From NCBI GenBank assembly GCA_963989245.1, contig OZ022349.1:27664523-27728522 (forward strand): 64,000 nucleotides of DNA. Reading direction: 5' to 3'. Origin of the DNA: Nansenia antarctica. Its lineage: Eukaryota; Chordata; Actinopteri; Argentiniformes; Microstomatidae. Of this stretch, positions 1-10,505 are shown one piece after another. The notes under the pieces are model-generated. The model searched no databases. It saw only the letters and a list, made by a program, of their open reading frames with translations, and was not told the DNA's origin. The number at the start of each line of letters is the position of its first letter. Within the stretch, counting starts at the first letter, position 1. The position numbers were made by a program, and so were the translations under genes.

Positions 1-1437
1 GTTTTCACCAACATCTTTAACCAGTCCCTGTCCCAGGCCACCGTCCCCCCCTGCCTGAAAACCTCAACTATCATCCCAGTCCCGAAGAAAAGCACGGTGA
101 GCTGCCTAAACGACTACCGCCCGGTGGCACTCACACCAATCATCATGAAGTGCTTCGAGAAACTAGTCCGGGCCCACATACTCACACGCCTCCCGCCCAA
201 CCTGGATCCATACCAGTTCGCCTACAGAGCCCACAGGTCCACAGAGGACGCCATCGCGACGACTCTCCACGCCACTCTATCCCACCTGGAGAGGGGAAAC
301 AGCTAAGCCCCCCCAGGGCTGCGTGCTAAGCCCCCTCTACAACCTCTACACCTACGACTTCACCCCCGTCCACCCCAGCAACTACATCGTAAAGTTCGCA
401 GACAACACCACCGTGGTGGGATGTATCTCGGGGGGGGACGAGGCGGCGTACAGAGATGAGGTAGAGCAACTGAGCAAGCTGTGCAAGGTTAACAACCTGC
501 TGCTGAACAAGTCAAAGACCCAGGAAATCATCGTAGACTTCAGGAGGAAAAAGTCCGAGATCCAGCCCCTGCTCATCGACGGAGAGAGCGTGGAGAGAGT
601 CTCAACCCTCCGATTCCTGGGACATCACATGCGGGATGACCTGACCTGGAAGGACAACACAAAAGGCACCATCAAGAGGGCACAACAGCGGCTATACACC
701 CTGAGATGCCTCAGGAAGGAACACAGCAAGCAGGAGATACTGGTGACCTTTTACCGCGGCGCAGTGGAGAGCATCCTCACCTACGGCATCTGCAACTGGT
801 TCTCCAGCTGTACAACAGCGGAGAGAAATGCGCTACAGAGAGTAGTGAGAACAGCACAGAAGATCACCGGCGCCCCCCTCCCCTCTCTGGAAGAGCTGTA
901 CAACACACGCTGTCTCAGGAAGGCCTCCAAGATCTCCAGGGACCCGACCCACCCTGGGCACGTACACTTTACCAGGCTGCCCTCGAAAAGGCGGTTCAGG
1001 ACCCTGGCCGCTAAGACAAACAGACTGAAGAACTGCTTCTACCACAGGGCCGTCCAGGCCCTGAACACAGCAAAGACCTAAGTTCTGGGCCCTGGACAGT
1101 CTGGACGGATTGTATGGCAGCTGCTGGACTGAAAAAATCAGGTGTAGTGCTGAGGCACAAACATGTACATTTCAAGCCTGCAAACTGTGACACTTTAAAT
1201 AACATGAAACAATACTATTGTGCAATATGACAACCCTAGTCGACTATCTGTACAGTATAGTACAGTGGATGTGTACATAGCCTTTATTTATGTAAACCAG
1301 CTCCTTCCCTTCTAAGTGTTTTTCTTTTTTTCCCCTTTCCTAACACCAGGGGAGCCACCCCTCCTAAATTTCGTTGTTTGGTACCTGTACTGTAGCAATG
1401 ACAATAAAGTCCATTCATTCATTCATTCATTCATTCT
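1..1437 (+). mobile_element. L2-type LINE, 3' portion with internal deletion
   Basis: This is the 3' part of a non-LTR retrotransposon that begins before the window. It ends in the short tail typical of fish L2 elements: an ACAATAAAG motif followed by (ATTC)n at about 1415-1436. The reverse transcriptase reads in two pieces. 97-306 gives the early RT region (NDYRPVAL motif), and 323-1081 gives the thumb and C-terminal region. About 1081-1437 is the 3' untranslated region. The same 3' end recurs in this window at 2618-2888 (minus), 15140-15856 (plus) and 62484-62600 (minus), which confirms a repetitive family. Assignment to L2 rests on RT motifs and tail structure. A related CR1/L2-clade family is possible. 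Confidence 0.85.
97..1081 (+). pseudogene. Broken L2 reverse transcriptase fragment
   Basis: RT would copy element RNA into the genome by target-primed reverse transcription. Reading starts with NDYRPVALTPIIMKCFEKLV, the conserved entry to the RT fingers, and stops at 304. The next frame resumes near 306 at the Q-G-C-V-L-S-P motif that precedes the catalytic loop. The palm segment carrying the first catalytic aspartate is therefore missing, consistent with an internal deletion. The catalytic box reads FADN in place of FADD at about 389-400, a second disabling change. The C-terminal part (through LNTAKT, stop at 1081) is otherwise well preserved. This copy cannot make active RT. Confidence 0.85.
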
Positions 1438-1440
1438 TAT

Positions 1441-1549
1441 ATGGCTTATATGAAATTGTATAAATCACTACGTTGACGTGGTTTTCTACGTACGACACGG
1501 GTAAGATCAACATTTGATCTGAGTACTTTCTATAAATGAGGCCCAAGGA
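1441..1549 (-). mobile_element. Fragment of GGGCCTCATT-TIR element (copy M0)
   Basis: This 109-bp stub ends in AAATGAGGCCC. It is the inverse of the left end of the copy at 13126. It carries the family signature of a gtcgtacgtagaaaacc block and a gatcaaatgttgatc-like short palindrome. With the start of the next copy (1568 onward) it forms an imperfect inverted repeat of about 100 bp. It was cut on the left by the L2 tail. The family is described under 11851-12959. Confidence 0.7.
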
Positions 1550-1562
1550 GTCACCAGACCAG
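1550..1562 (+). mobile_element. 13-bp remnant of Tc1-like element
   Basis: AAGGAGTCACCAG lies between two TIR-element copies. It fits the Tc1 transposase segment immediately before the ATCTCAACCCC that resumes at 11595. Thus the Tc1 gene was split here at a CAG site. The assignment depends on the fit with 11592-11850 and on the usual Tc1 coding context (about VTRS/PDLNP). Confidence 0.5.
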
Positions 1563-3189
1563 TCATCTTACCCGTGTCGTACGTAGAAAACCACGTCAAT
1601 GTAGTGATTTATACAATTTCAACGTGAGTCAATTTGACCGTGGAAACGATCGTAGCTCTACGTCGAGTATTCACCTTGCGTACGCACATTACCTACTGGT
1701 TATGCAGAGTTATTACAGGCATGTGAGCCGCACGGCCTAAACTGTAATTCATGCGAAGTGAACGTGACTCGTAATAAAATTAACGATGTTGTTATCAGCC
1801 GAGAAAATGAGTTTAATTCAAGATTTAAAGGGAACTGATGTTTATGATTGTATTTCAGTCTTTCTTTATATCCCTCCGGAGCTGCCTATCTCCCCTTCAA
1901 CATGCCTATCCGCTTGTTAATTCGTGACGTGTTTCCGGGTCCCAACGTTGGCTGAGGCGCTGTCTTCGAAATGGAGAAATAATAACAATAATTAATTATA
2001 TTTATATAGCGCTTTTCCGAGGCTCAAATACCCTGACAATATGGAGAAAACGGGAAAGTGCTGTGTCCCTTGTTGAATGAATAGATCCGAGTCTAAAAAA
2101 CGATTAAACTGTCATTCTACCGCTGTAGTTCAGAGGTACTCTGGTGCGGAGAATTTCTAGTTTGGACTCGGAAATAGTTAAACGTTACTTTTGACGTCAG
2201 ACTTAACAAGCGGATAGTGCGTTCCACAACGGACCTTGCCCGGCCACGCGCTCAATTATACTGGATTTTCTCCGGTGTCAGGGAGTTCGCAAAGGGAGTT
2301 CGCAGCCATGAGTTGAGGGGTGATGGCATCCCCCTGAAATAAAAACAGTCAAAATCGTCCCCCTTCTAAAACGGCCATCCCCTCTTTCCATACTTTGTCA
2401 TTTTATCAATGAACGTGGTATTACTGCTATTTCAAGGCACGCACACATGCAATGACATTTTTACCAAGTTACTGACACTGAAGTCACTGACGCTGAGGGG
2501 ATGCTAAAATTGTCCTCATATGATAAAATCCACCACCTCCCCTGATTTTCTTTTACAACTTGAGTACTGAGTATAAGCATGTGCCTGGTTAGTTGTCATG
2601 ATCAAACATTACAAATGAATGATGAATGAATGAATGATGAATGAATGATGAATGAATGGACTTTATTGTCATTGCTACAGTACAGGTACCAAACAACGAA
2701 ATTTAGGAGGGGTGGCTCCCCTGGTGTTAGGAAAGGGAAAAAAAAAAAAAAAAACTTTTTAAAAAATCACAAGAAGGGAAGGAGCTGGTTTACATAAATA
2801 AAGGCTATGTACACTATCCACTGTACTATACTGTACAGATAGACGACTATGGTTGTCGTATTGCACAATGGGTTGCACGTATTGCACAATGCAACTTACC
2901 GAGAAGAAGCCACCCTTCTCTGCCCTCTCCCACTTCCAGACGAACGCCTACCCTATATTATAGCACTTGTCTTAATTCAGCCGCTATAATTGAGCCGCTA
3001 TCACAGGGCGTTAATACAAACCTCATTCACCTGCGTTCATTTTACCTGCGTTGGTATTTAGAAGGAAGCACGTACGCAATTTTAAACCATCTCAGCCCGT
3101 TTTATAAATAATGCTTATGTCCGTTTAGAAAAATATGCTTACGTGAAAGTCAAAGATGACGTTCAAGTACTTTTTTATAAATGAGGCCC
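1563..3189 (+). mobile_element. Non-autonomous TIR element copy M1, with L2 insertion
   Basis: This copy belongs to the GGGCCTCATT family in the same orientation as M2. Its right end (ATAAATGAGGCCC) is intact at 3189. Its left TIR is missing: after the CAG target the sequence enters the element about 30 bp in. The interior carries the family blocks (poly-C 'GGCATCCCCCTGAAATAAAA' near 2323 and 'TTATACTGGATTTTC' near 2255) and has no coding sequence. An inverted L2 3' end interrupts it at about 2618-2888. The motif GATCAAACATTACAAATG before it and CAACTTACC after it are continuous in copy M3. Confidence 0.7.
2618..2888 (-). mobile_element. L2 LINE 3'-end fragment inserted in M1
   Basis: This is the reverse complement of the L2 3' end at 1200-1437: (ATGA)n tail at the left, then ACTTTATTGTCATTGCTACA, then the GGTACCAAACAACGAAATTT block. 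It is strongly 5' truncated and holds no coding sequence. An A-run and AAAACTTTTTAAAAAATCACAAG insert lies at 2740-2772. The flanking ATG/AATG bases could be a short target duplication but are confounded by the tail repeat. Confidence 0.8.
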
Positions 3190-3469
3190 CAGGGGCCTCA
3201 TTCATAACGGGTGCTTAGATCAAATGTTGATCTTACCCGTGTCGTACGTAGAAAACCACGTCAACGTAGTGATTTATACAATTTCAACGTGAGTCAATTT
3301 GATCGTGGAAACGATCGTAGCTCGACGTCGAGTATTCAACTTGCTTACGCACATTACCTACTGGTTATGCGGAGTTATTACAGGCATGTGAGCCGCACTG
3401 GAAAAACGTTGCCTACTGTAATTCATGCGAAGTTTAAGTGGCTCGTAATAAAATTAACGATGTTGTTAC

Positions 3470-3852
3470 TGTTGTGTATTTATCTTATTGGTTATGAATC
3501 AAAGAACAGTTATTGAGTTTAAGACGATTTAATCAAAGTACAAAACATACATACATACATACACCAGTAGCTGGAGCCTGATGTCTGCTCTCCTCTGGCC
3601 GGGGTGGAAAAGAGACCGCCCCTTGGGTCTCATGGTTATTTATCACATTATGCAAATACAGTCACAGGCCATAGCCTATCACCTTGCCTAGATGGTCAAG
3701 AGGGCAGTCACCTGTGATGTCACTATGGCCTTAAGTCAGGGGGCAGGTCAGATTACAAGAGCCATTCCACAACACTCCCCCACAGCATATATACAGGCCC
3801 ATATCATATACAATCTATGCATGTGTGTGTGTTTAAGTAGAAATAAACTACA
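3470..3852 (-). repeat. ERV-A 3' LTR
   Basis: 383 bp, apparently identical to 10530-10912. In element sense it begins TGTAGTTTATTT and ends AATACACAACA. A TATATATG promoter-like box (plus-strand cagcatatatacag near 3783-3797) precedes a GGGGGAGTG stretch where transcription could start. An ATAC microsatellite lies near 3547-3562. It differs greatly in length and sequence from the LTRs of ERV-B. Confidence 0.9.
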
Positions 3853-3886
3853 TATTCCCCCCTCGGAACACCCAGAGGGTGTTCCG
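3853..3886 (-). promoter_or_regulatory. ERV-A polypurine tract and adjoining 10-bp hairpin
   Basis: In element sense a perfect 10-bp inverted repeat, CGGAACACCC-TCT-GGGTGTTCCG (3886-3864), is followed directly by the purine run GAGGGGGGAATA and then the 3' LTR. The purine run is the expected primer for plus-strand DNA. The identical hairpin and tract occur in ERV-B at 18547-18580. The hairpin's role is not known to me. Confidence 0.75.
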
Positions 3887-4458
3887 AAACTAAACGATCA
3901 CAAAACAAAAACACAAAACCCCACAAACTGCAACTAAGACACCAAAGAAAAAAAAATCAAAAAATCAAAAAATAAACAACAACCGACAGAAAAACTACAC
4001 CAACACACAACACAAGAAACATAATAACACAGACTAACCCAGCACCAGTACCAGCAACCAAAAATATCATATAAACCAAATACAAAACAATCAATAATAA
4101 AAAAGAATCCTAAAAATAACAATACAAATTAATCTAAACACAGTACATCATACATATTTCAACACAAAAACTTCCAACGACCAACGTCTTCTTGTTACTT
4201 GCATCTTCAGAACAACCTTTACCGCTGTCTCAGATTGATAACCTTTCCTAGTCAGGAGCTTTTTCTTCGTTGTGCTAGGAACAGAACTTCTTTCCTATCT
4301 TTGTATAACCACCACATCACTTCTCAACTGACCTCAATCACATACGATATAGAAACAAACAAACAATACACAAATAATGACATTCCGTTATCATAACACA
4401 TAATTCTCCAACAGTAAGCATAGGACAAAGGGAATGCATTAATGCATAGATCTTCACC
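3887..4458 (-). other. ERV-A non-coding 3' region
   Basis: This lies between the pol stop and the hairpin. It is A-rich on the plus strand (T-rich in element sense) and closely matched in ERV-B at 18581-19155. An envelope gene would be expected here, but no open frame with an ATG is seen. The only open stretch encodes a low-complexity, T-driven hydrophobic peptide without an ATG. It is probably residual 3' sequence. Confidence 0.6.
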
Positions 4459-6318
4459 TCAGGTGAGGACTAGTCTTCTGAAAAGTTCATCAACGTGGAC
4501 TGAGTGACTGATTTTCCAAAAACAGTCAATGAGGCCCTGTCTCCTAAGAAAGTCAAAAATCATGTCTGCTATAATAGGTGCTCCTATCTTAGCAAAATAA
4601 GTTTCCCATGCCCCTAAGACCGTTTCCAGCCATGCTATCATCTGCTGTCCATTCCCGTCGTTCCCTTTGATCTGCTGCTTCACTACCCTATTCATAGTCT
4701 TTAATCTTTTCCTAACTGGTCGTCGTCCGTCAGTGTCATTGAGGTTCAGGCAGTCGTCTGGTCCCCTCCCACGCTGATCAAGGTCTGGGGAGTCGCCCTC
4801 AGCATCATCTGAAGCATGATGCAGGCACTGGCCAGCATCCCCAGTAGCACAGGTGTCCAGGCTTTGGACACTCCCAGGCTGGACCTCCAGACTGTCAACA
4901 CTCTCTGCTTCGTTGGTTTCTGGTTCATTGGCATCTGGACAGCTTTCCACTGTCCCCTCGGTTTCAGGCATTGCCTGTAATGTCACTGGCTGTAACACTG
5001 GCATTGCCACTGGCTCTGGCAACACCACAGCATCTCCTCGTAGCTCCTCCTTCTCAGGTTCTCTGGGAACCTCGGCACCTGTTGGCACAACATCCTGCCT
5101 ACTCTGTACATCCACCCCCCTGTCCACCACCCGTGGCCCAATTGGGGTAGGGATATGCCCAGACACCACTGGTGTACCCACTCTGATGTTGTTTCTCCAA
5201 CAGACCCCACATTGACCTAAAGCATGGTCAATCTGTTCCATCAAATATGGACTCCAAAACCCATATTCCTTGGTGATCTTGCGTCTTACCTCCCCCCTTG
5301 CCACATGTGCTAATCCATGAGCTTCCCGTATTAACATGCCTAATAAATCTGAGGGTGCTACAACCAACCCCTCATGATTCCTCCATAGACCTGTGTCATC
5401 CTGACTTGCCCCCCTTGCTAGCCAAACGTTCTTGTCTAACGTAGTTGCTCTACTCTGTAACATCAATAAATCCTCAAGTGTGACCATGCCCTGTAATTGC
5501 ATTTCATGTGCGACCAGAAGACCTTTACCTGCCTTGTCTGCTCCTGTAATGGCTTTGGCTGCATCCTCTGCAGCCCTGTTACCTTGTGTGACATGTGATG
5601 AGTCAGACCTGTGTGTGGCACACTTCACTATGGCTAATTCCTTTGGCTTCATCATGGCTTGTAACAGCTTCATGATCTGTGCGTGATGCTGTATAGGCGT
5701 ACCATCAGTTCTCTTAAAACCCCGCCCCCTCCATACAGCTCCATTAAAATGACAAACATTATGTGCATAGGCAGAGTCGGTGTACACTGTCACTCTTCGT
5801 CCGGTTCCTAAGTTGCATGCTTCTGTGAGGGCAATCAACTCAGCCAACTGAGCTGAGCAAGGCTGAGGAACTGCCTCAGCCTGTTCCACAATAAACTCTG
5901 AATTCTGTGCTTTAACTAAGGAATACCCAGCGCACAAAGTTTCTCCTACCCGGTAACAAGACCCATCAACCCAATATTCTATATCAGCTCCCTTTAAAGG
6001 CAAAGCTTGTAGGTCTGTTCTATGCTTAATCACTCTGGCTGTCGATGGAATCTGAGCACCGGATGGCACCGTCACCTGACAGCCGTCAGGTGTGCATTTT
6101 ACTGTATAGTTCAATTGGCATAGAGCATCTCTCCCTAGCAGCCCTGTTGGCGTGTGTTCTGACACAAGTGTTGGCAGAGTTGCTCTCTGTCCCTTGTACT
6201 CTAAGTCTACAAGCTCAGTTGTAGGAATCAGCTGTTTAATTCCCTCAAATCCGATTGTCTTCACATATTCTCCAGACATAGGAAGGTGCGTGGCGTCTTC
6301 AGGCTTCTGTGTCACCAC
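4459..6318 (-). CDS. pol: ERV-A pol remnant: protease C-half, RNase H, integrase zinc domain, unknown C-terminus
   Basis: This frame is continuous with gag through one UAG codon (6357-6355, context UAG GGG), so it is probably expressed by stop readthrough as in gammaretroviruses. Domains by residue from 6318: the C-terminal half of the aspartic protease (about 17-70, LLGRDAL at 60-66) with no active-site D-T/S-G; no reverse transcriptase; RNase H (about 112-258) with D118, E160, D181 and a fourth acidic position E251/D252; integrase N-terminal zinc domain H334, H338, C370, C373; no integrase D,D,E core. A Pro/Glu/Asp-rich stretch follows, then a basic R-P-V-R-K-R site and about 75 residues of unknown origin. 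Three catalytic cores are missing, so replication must be supplied in trans. ERV-B has the same junctions. Confidence 0.8.
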   Translation of the reverse strand: MVTQKPEDATHLPMSGEYVKTIGFEGIKQLIPTTELVDLEYKGQRATLPTLVSEHTPTGLLGRDALCQLNYTVKCTPDGCQVTVPSGAQIPSTARVIKHRTDLQALPLKGADIEYWVDGSCYRVGETLCAGYSLVKAQNSEFIVEQAEAVPQPCSAQLAELIALTEACNLGTGRRVTVYTDSAYAHNVCHFNGAVWRGRGFKRTDGTPIQHHAQIMKLLQAMMKPKELAIVKCATHRSDSSHVTQGNRAAEDAAKAITGADKAGKGLLVAHEMQLQGMVTLEDLLMLQSRATTLDKNVWLARGASQDDTGLWRNHEGLVVAPSDLLGMLIREAHGLAHVARGEVRRKITKEYGFWSPYLMEQIDHALGQCGVCWRNNIRVGTPVVSGHIPTPIGPRVVDRGVDVQSRQDVVPTGAEVPREPEKEELRGDAVVLPEPVAMPVLQPVTLQAMPETEGTVESCPDANEPETNEAESVDSLEVQPGSVQSLDTCATGDAGQCLHHASDDAEGDSPDLDQRGRGPDDCLNLNDTDGRRPVRKRLKTMNRVVKQQIKGNDGNGQQMIAWLETVLGAWETYFAKIGAPIIADMIFDFLRRQGLIDCFWKISHSVHVDELFRRLVLT

Positions 6319-6354
6319 CAGCTGGCACCTCCCACTCGGATCTTCCGGGCACCC

Positions 6355-8184
6355 CTATAGGCCAGCTGCTGGGCCTCCGTAAGGGTTCATCACTCCTGGA
6401 GCAGGTGTAGCAGGGGGCCAATATCCTCCTCCTTGGCTCCCCCCTGCGCCCCCCTGGGGCCTGTTGTAGCAGGTACAGGCTAGATGTCCATTCTGGCCGC
6501 ATTGGTAACATGGTTCTAGCATCTTCTTCCCTGCTGCTGTCCATCCCCCTGGTGGTGGTCCTTGGCCAGGCTGTGTGTACGGCTGGTATGGAACCGCTTG
6601 CACCCCTGGTGGCCCCTGTGGGTATGGCTGGTAAGTAGCAGGATACCCCCCTTGTGGCCCCTGTGAGTAGGACTGGTAAGTAGCAGTCTGCACTCCAGGT
6701 GGCTGTTGCTGTGGGGCTAAAGCCTGCACTCCCTCTATGTTCCTCTTGCTTTCAGTCAATTGCGCATGAGTCAATATTCTGAGTGACTCTTCGTCTTGTG
6801 TCTTCTGTATCTGAATATTCTTTCGATATAACTCAACTTGATGAGCTACGTGGTCTATATAAACAGCTTTGTTCATGTGTCGTAGCCCCACCACTTCTGC
6901 TAGCTTATCCTTAACTGGGGTAGGAAGACCTGCTTGTATTTTCTCCCTGATTATGGATTTTTCTAAGGGGTTATCTTCAGCGTCCTTCCCTGTCACACTT
7001 CTCCATTGAGAGTGCACACGGGCAACAAAACCCCTGGGATTCTCATCTCCCCCCAGTGGCTTCACAATGATATTGTCTGGGTGAATGTGAGTAGGGTAAG
7101 TCTCTCTGATTGCCTTCCACAGCCTGCCTCTGTTTGCTGCGAAGAGCTCTGGATCATAAACTGATGTATTGATATATCTATGAAGTCCTGCCTTCATCAA
7201 TATTTCCTGCATTGTATCCAATCCTGCAATAAAAGCTAAGAGTCTTTTCAGGTCTCCCATTGCGGCTTGCGTTCCTGTCAGTCTCACGTCCATCTCAGTA
7301 GTCCATGCGTGTCCACCATCTTGGAGAACGGGGAGTTTCTCTATCACTTCAGACAGATCTGTATGATTCCAAGGATGATATTCCATCTTGTTACCCTGAA
7401 TCAGCACTGGACAGTTCTTTAATGTATTTGATGACATTCGATGACAATCTTCCTCTTCCTCTCTTTCTCGTTGCTCCTTCAGCCGTCTGTGGTGTCTTTC
7501 TTCCTCTCTTTCCGCTTTCTCCCGGCGTCTTCTCCCACCTTTCCTTTCGGCTGTGGCTATCATCTTCCTGACCTGAGCGTTGTAGCCTCCATCTGCATTG
7601 TCGTCATCACTTGAGTCTTCACTGCCATCTTCGCTGTCATCTTCCTTGTCACTCCTGTCGTCCCCTTTTCCCCTTGGCTCCTTCTTCTTCTTCTTCTTCT
7701 TCTTCTTCTGGGAATGGTCCTCCAGCGCCTTAGCATATGGAGGGGGACTGGAGACTGGACACATGTTTGTGAATGGAATGTTCAATTTCTGTTCCAGTGT
7801 TCTGGCCAATTCATTTTTCTTTTCCGTTTCCATTTTTGCTGTTTTCTCATCCCAAGCTAATGCTATTTTCTGTCCCTCTACCTTAAATAGATCTAAAATA
7901 GCTAACTCTAACCTGCGTTTCTCTGATCTAATCTTTCCTTTTTGATGTGCCTTGTGCACATTGATAAGTATTTCCAATATTGCAATTATTTGTAAGTTAA
8001 GGCTGCCCTCTTTCGGCCACGGCTGTTCAATGTATGCCCAACGGCTATTCCATTTCGTAGACATGTTGCTAATTTCCCTAACAAGAGGATTCATTTTTTC
8101 CACTACAGCCATAGGGGATAAAGTAGCCAATATTCCACTATGTTCCCTAATATCTTTTAACATCTTCGTTGAATTTGCTCCCAT
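6355..8184 (-). CDS. gag: ERV-A Gag polyprotein, intact 609 aa
   Basis: Gag assembles particles and packages element RNA. It starts at ATG 8184 with an M-G-x-x-x-S/T N-myristoylation signal (MGANST). A PPPY late-budding motif lies at residues 147-150, followed by a poly-Lys run (160-168), an acidic Ser/Asp region and a highly charged Arg/Glu coiled-coil-like stretch (about 205-245). The capsid-like region (about 255-480) contains a Y-H-P-W-N-H-T-D-L block similar to the gammaretroviral Gag P30 core. A Pro/Gln/Tyr-rich repeat segment precedes one zinc knuckle, C559-x2-C562-x4-H567-x4-C572. It ends at UAG, in frame with pol. The uninterrupted frame and close match to ERV-B (22929-21076) argue for purifying selection or very recent copying. 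Confidence 0.9.
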   Translation of the reverse strand: MGANSTKMLKDIREHSGILATLSPMAVVEKMNPLVREISNMSTKWNSRWAYIEQPWPKEGSLNLQIIAILEILINVHKAHQKGKIRSEKRRLELAILDLFKVEGQKIALAWDEKTAKMETEKKNELARTLEQKLNIPFTNMCPVSSPPPYAKALEDHSQKKKKKKKKKEPRGKGDDRSDKEDDSEDGSEDSSDDDNADGGYNAQVRKMIATAERKGGRRRREKAEREEERHHRRLKEQREREEEEDCHRMSSNTLKNCPVLIQGNKMEYHPWNHTDLSEVIEKLPVLQDGGHAWTTEMDVRLTGTQAAMGDLKRLLAFIAGLDTMQEILMKAGLHRYINTSVYDPELFAANRGRLWKAIRETYPTHIHPDNIIVKPLGGDENPRGFVARVHSQWRSVTGKDAEDNPLEKSIIREKIQAGLPTPVKDKLAEVVGLRHMNKAVYIDHVAHQVELYRKNIQIQKTQDEESLRILTHAQLTESKRNIEGVQALAPQQQPPGVQTATYQSYSQGPQGGYPATYQPYPQGPPGVQAVPYQPYTQPGQGPPPGGWTAAGKKMLEPCYQCGQNGHLACTCYNRPQGGAGGSQGGGYWPPATPAPGVMNPYGGPAAGL

Positions 8185-10505
8185 TTTAAGCTGATTGATT
8201 TATACTGCTCAATATGCTGAAAATATTCTATAAGGTGTACTTTTCTTACAACCCACCTTCTTATTGCCTTGTTTGCTAAACAAATGCTAGTCCAATTTAA
8301 CTGTATTAACCGTCCACACAGAACCCTACAACCCAGAACAACAGATGTGCCTCTTGTGTATGTCAGTGCAGTATTAACTTAAATCTAATCTCTGTGTGAG
8401 TACTTTATACTTAAATGTGTTTCCTAATTGTTTATGAATATGTGTCACTTAATTACTCATTCAATACTAATTACAGTTCTGGTCAACACAATTATTAAAT
8501 CACAAAGGCTGGTCAACACCTAAGTATTCACTGACTTACAAAAACCCTTTTACTGCTTAATTATCAATACAAACTATTCTGCTATTCCTAATCAAAAGCT
8601 GTGAAAAAGAACTTAACTTGAAATAAAAAGATGTAAAATACGAATATTAATTATAACCTGTAAAGAAATCGACTTGTTATTTGGAAGGAATGAATGATTA
8701 ATTATTAATTACAATCTGTAAAGAAATCAACTTGTTATTTGAAAGGAATGAATAATTAGTTAGACTTAGTCATTGTACAATCGTACACTTCATTGATGTA
8801 AACCTGTGAAGTCATTCAGCTATTATCAAAAATATTTAAAAAAGAAATGGTTATCATTAGATCATCACAAAACAATTGATCAAAGTTCTGTGAAACAGAG
8901 AATGAAATGATCTGAATAATTAATTCAATCAATTAGTAATTAATTAAATTAATTAAAGTAATGTAATATATAACAATCATTTATTATTTATTCATCAACT
9001 TACAGAGAACCAATGTTTTTAAAAATGTCTTGTCGTGTTTTGGCCAGCAGATGGAGCTAAGCAACCGACTTGGGTATCGATTGCTTCAAATCGCCCTGTC
9101 GTGATCTCAAGTCACAACCTATTATTTTCTTCTAACAAACACAATGCTTCAGCGATCTCAATATGCTGAATAGATGTAACTTACAAATATTAATTACAAT
9201 CTGTAAATAAATCAACTATTAAGTGAAAGGAATGAATGATTAGTTAGAATTATTATACCTGTGGAGTCAATTATCTGTTATCAAATTATCAAACAACAGA
9301 ATGATTATTCAGAATGGTTTTTCATTAGATTGTCACAGACATTTGATCAAACCTGTGGAATCAATCAATTGTTTTGTGAAACAGACAATGAATGATCTGA
9401 ATTATTATTTTTAACCAATTAGTAATTAAACAAGTAATGTAATATTCAACAGTCATTTACAAACATCATTCTATGAATGTACAGATCTCCTCTCATTCTG
9501 TGCAAGCAGGCAGAGAGTCACAGAGACGTTTTATTGGTGGTCATAAATATTCCTGTGTTCTGCTCAGGAAACAGTCAACAGATGTCTCACAGAACGACTG
9601 GCCTCTTTTCCTTTGAATCTATCAAAAGCCCACAATATATTCTTTTACTTTTAACAAACTAGTCTTTAATCTTTCGTGATTCTCCAATCACAACTTTATC
9701 ACAAAGAGAGAGGGGTTGAAATTAAAAGTATGGGTACCTTCTCAGCACTACAGTATTCGCTTCGCGCTCTCTCTGTGTGTGTGTGGAATGTGCCTGCAAT
9801 GCACATGCGCGAGTCTCCGTGTGTAAACTGCGCGTGAACTCTACTAGGGGCTCGTGAATGAATTCTAACAAATATCTTTAAACTACTTTAAATACCCCGA
9901 TGATCAATTCACTATCTTTCTATCTTTAAATTACTACAATCTATTTGAAAATGAATTTAACTTTATCTGTACTGCAACAATCACACGCAGCCCCCTAGGG
10001 CGTTCCTGCTGCGTGAATGAAGGAATGTATTTGTGTACGAGCGCGGACGCTCGTGCATGTGTGAGCGCGCGTCTAACCAACAGGAGAGAAAGGGAGGGGG
10101 AGGGGTAAGTCTTTGTCCTTCCTTCTGGGGGAAAAACCGCGCCCTCTGTTTTCGCTTTAATCAATAACTTAACACAACTTTGTTTTCACAAACAAATTAC
10201 GTTCTCCACGACACAACAATTTCAAGATTATCTTTCAATGCAGTTAAACTATTAGTTACCAAACCAAGTCTTATTCAAATACTCATATGCTTTTCACTGT
10301 TCCTCTTCCAAGAGAAGGTCTCTGTGTGTGTCCTTCCTCAAGGACAAAGAGCAATGGCGTCTGAGACACACTTCTGAAGATTTGATTTCTTAATCTGCTT
10401 CTAATACTGCTCTTACTTACAAATAGACTTCACAATCCACTTACACTTACACACAATCATACCTTTCTTGCAGCTTCAGTTTTCAAACGTAGATTTCCCC
10501 TTATA
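8185..10505 (-). other. ERV-A long untranslated leader
   Basis: About 2.3 kb between the primer-binding site and gag hold no long open frame. The part near gag (8190-9470) is AT-rich and contains an imperfect internal duplication. A block of about 65 bp (AAGAAATC...ACTTGTTATTTG...GGAATGAATGA) occurs near 8655, 8712 and 9198, and a second block (CATTAGAT..TCACA..) near 8857 and 9330. The part near the LTR is GC-richer. In ERV-B the homologous leader is split by the BEL array. Packaging signals would be expected here but cannot be identified by eye. Confidence 0.7.

Noticed and set aside
3934..4122. Small very hydrophobic frame in ERV-A, similar to one in ERV-B (18634-18819)
   Set aside because: No ATG; composition follows from a T-rich strand; similarity is explained by common descent of the whole 3' region. 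It is not enough to call an env or accessory gene.
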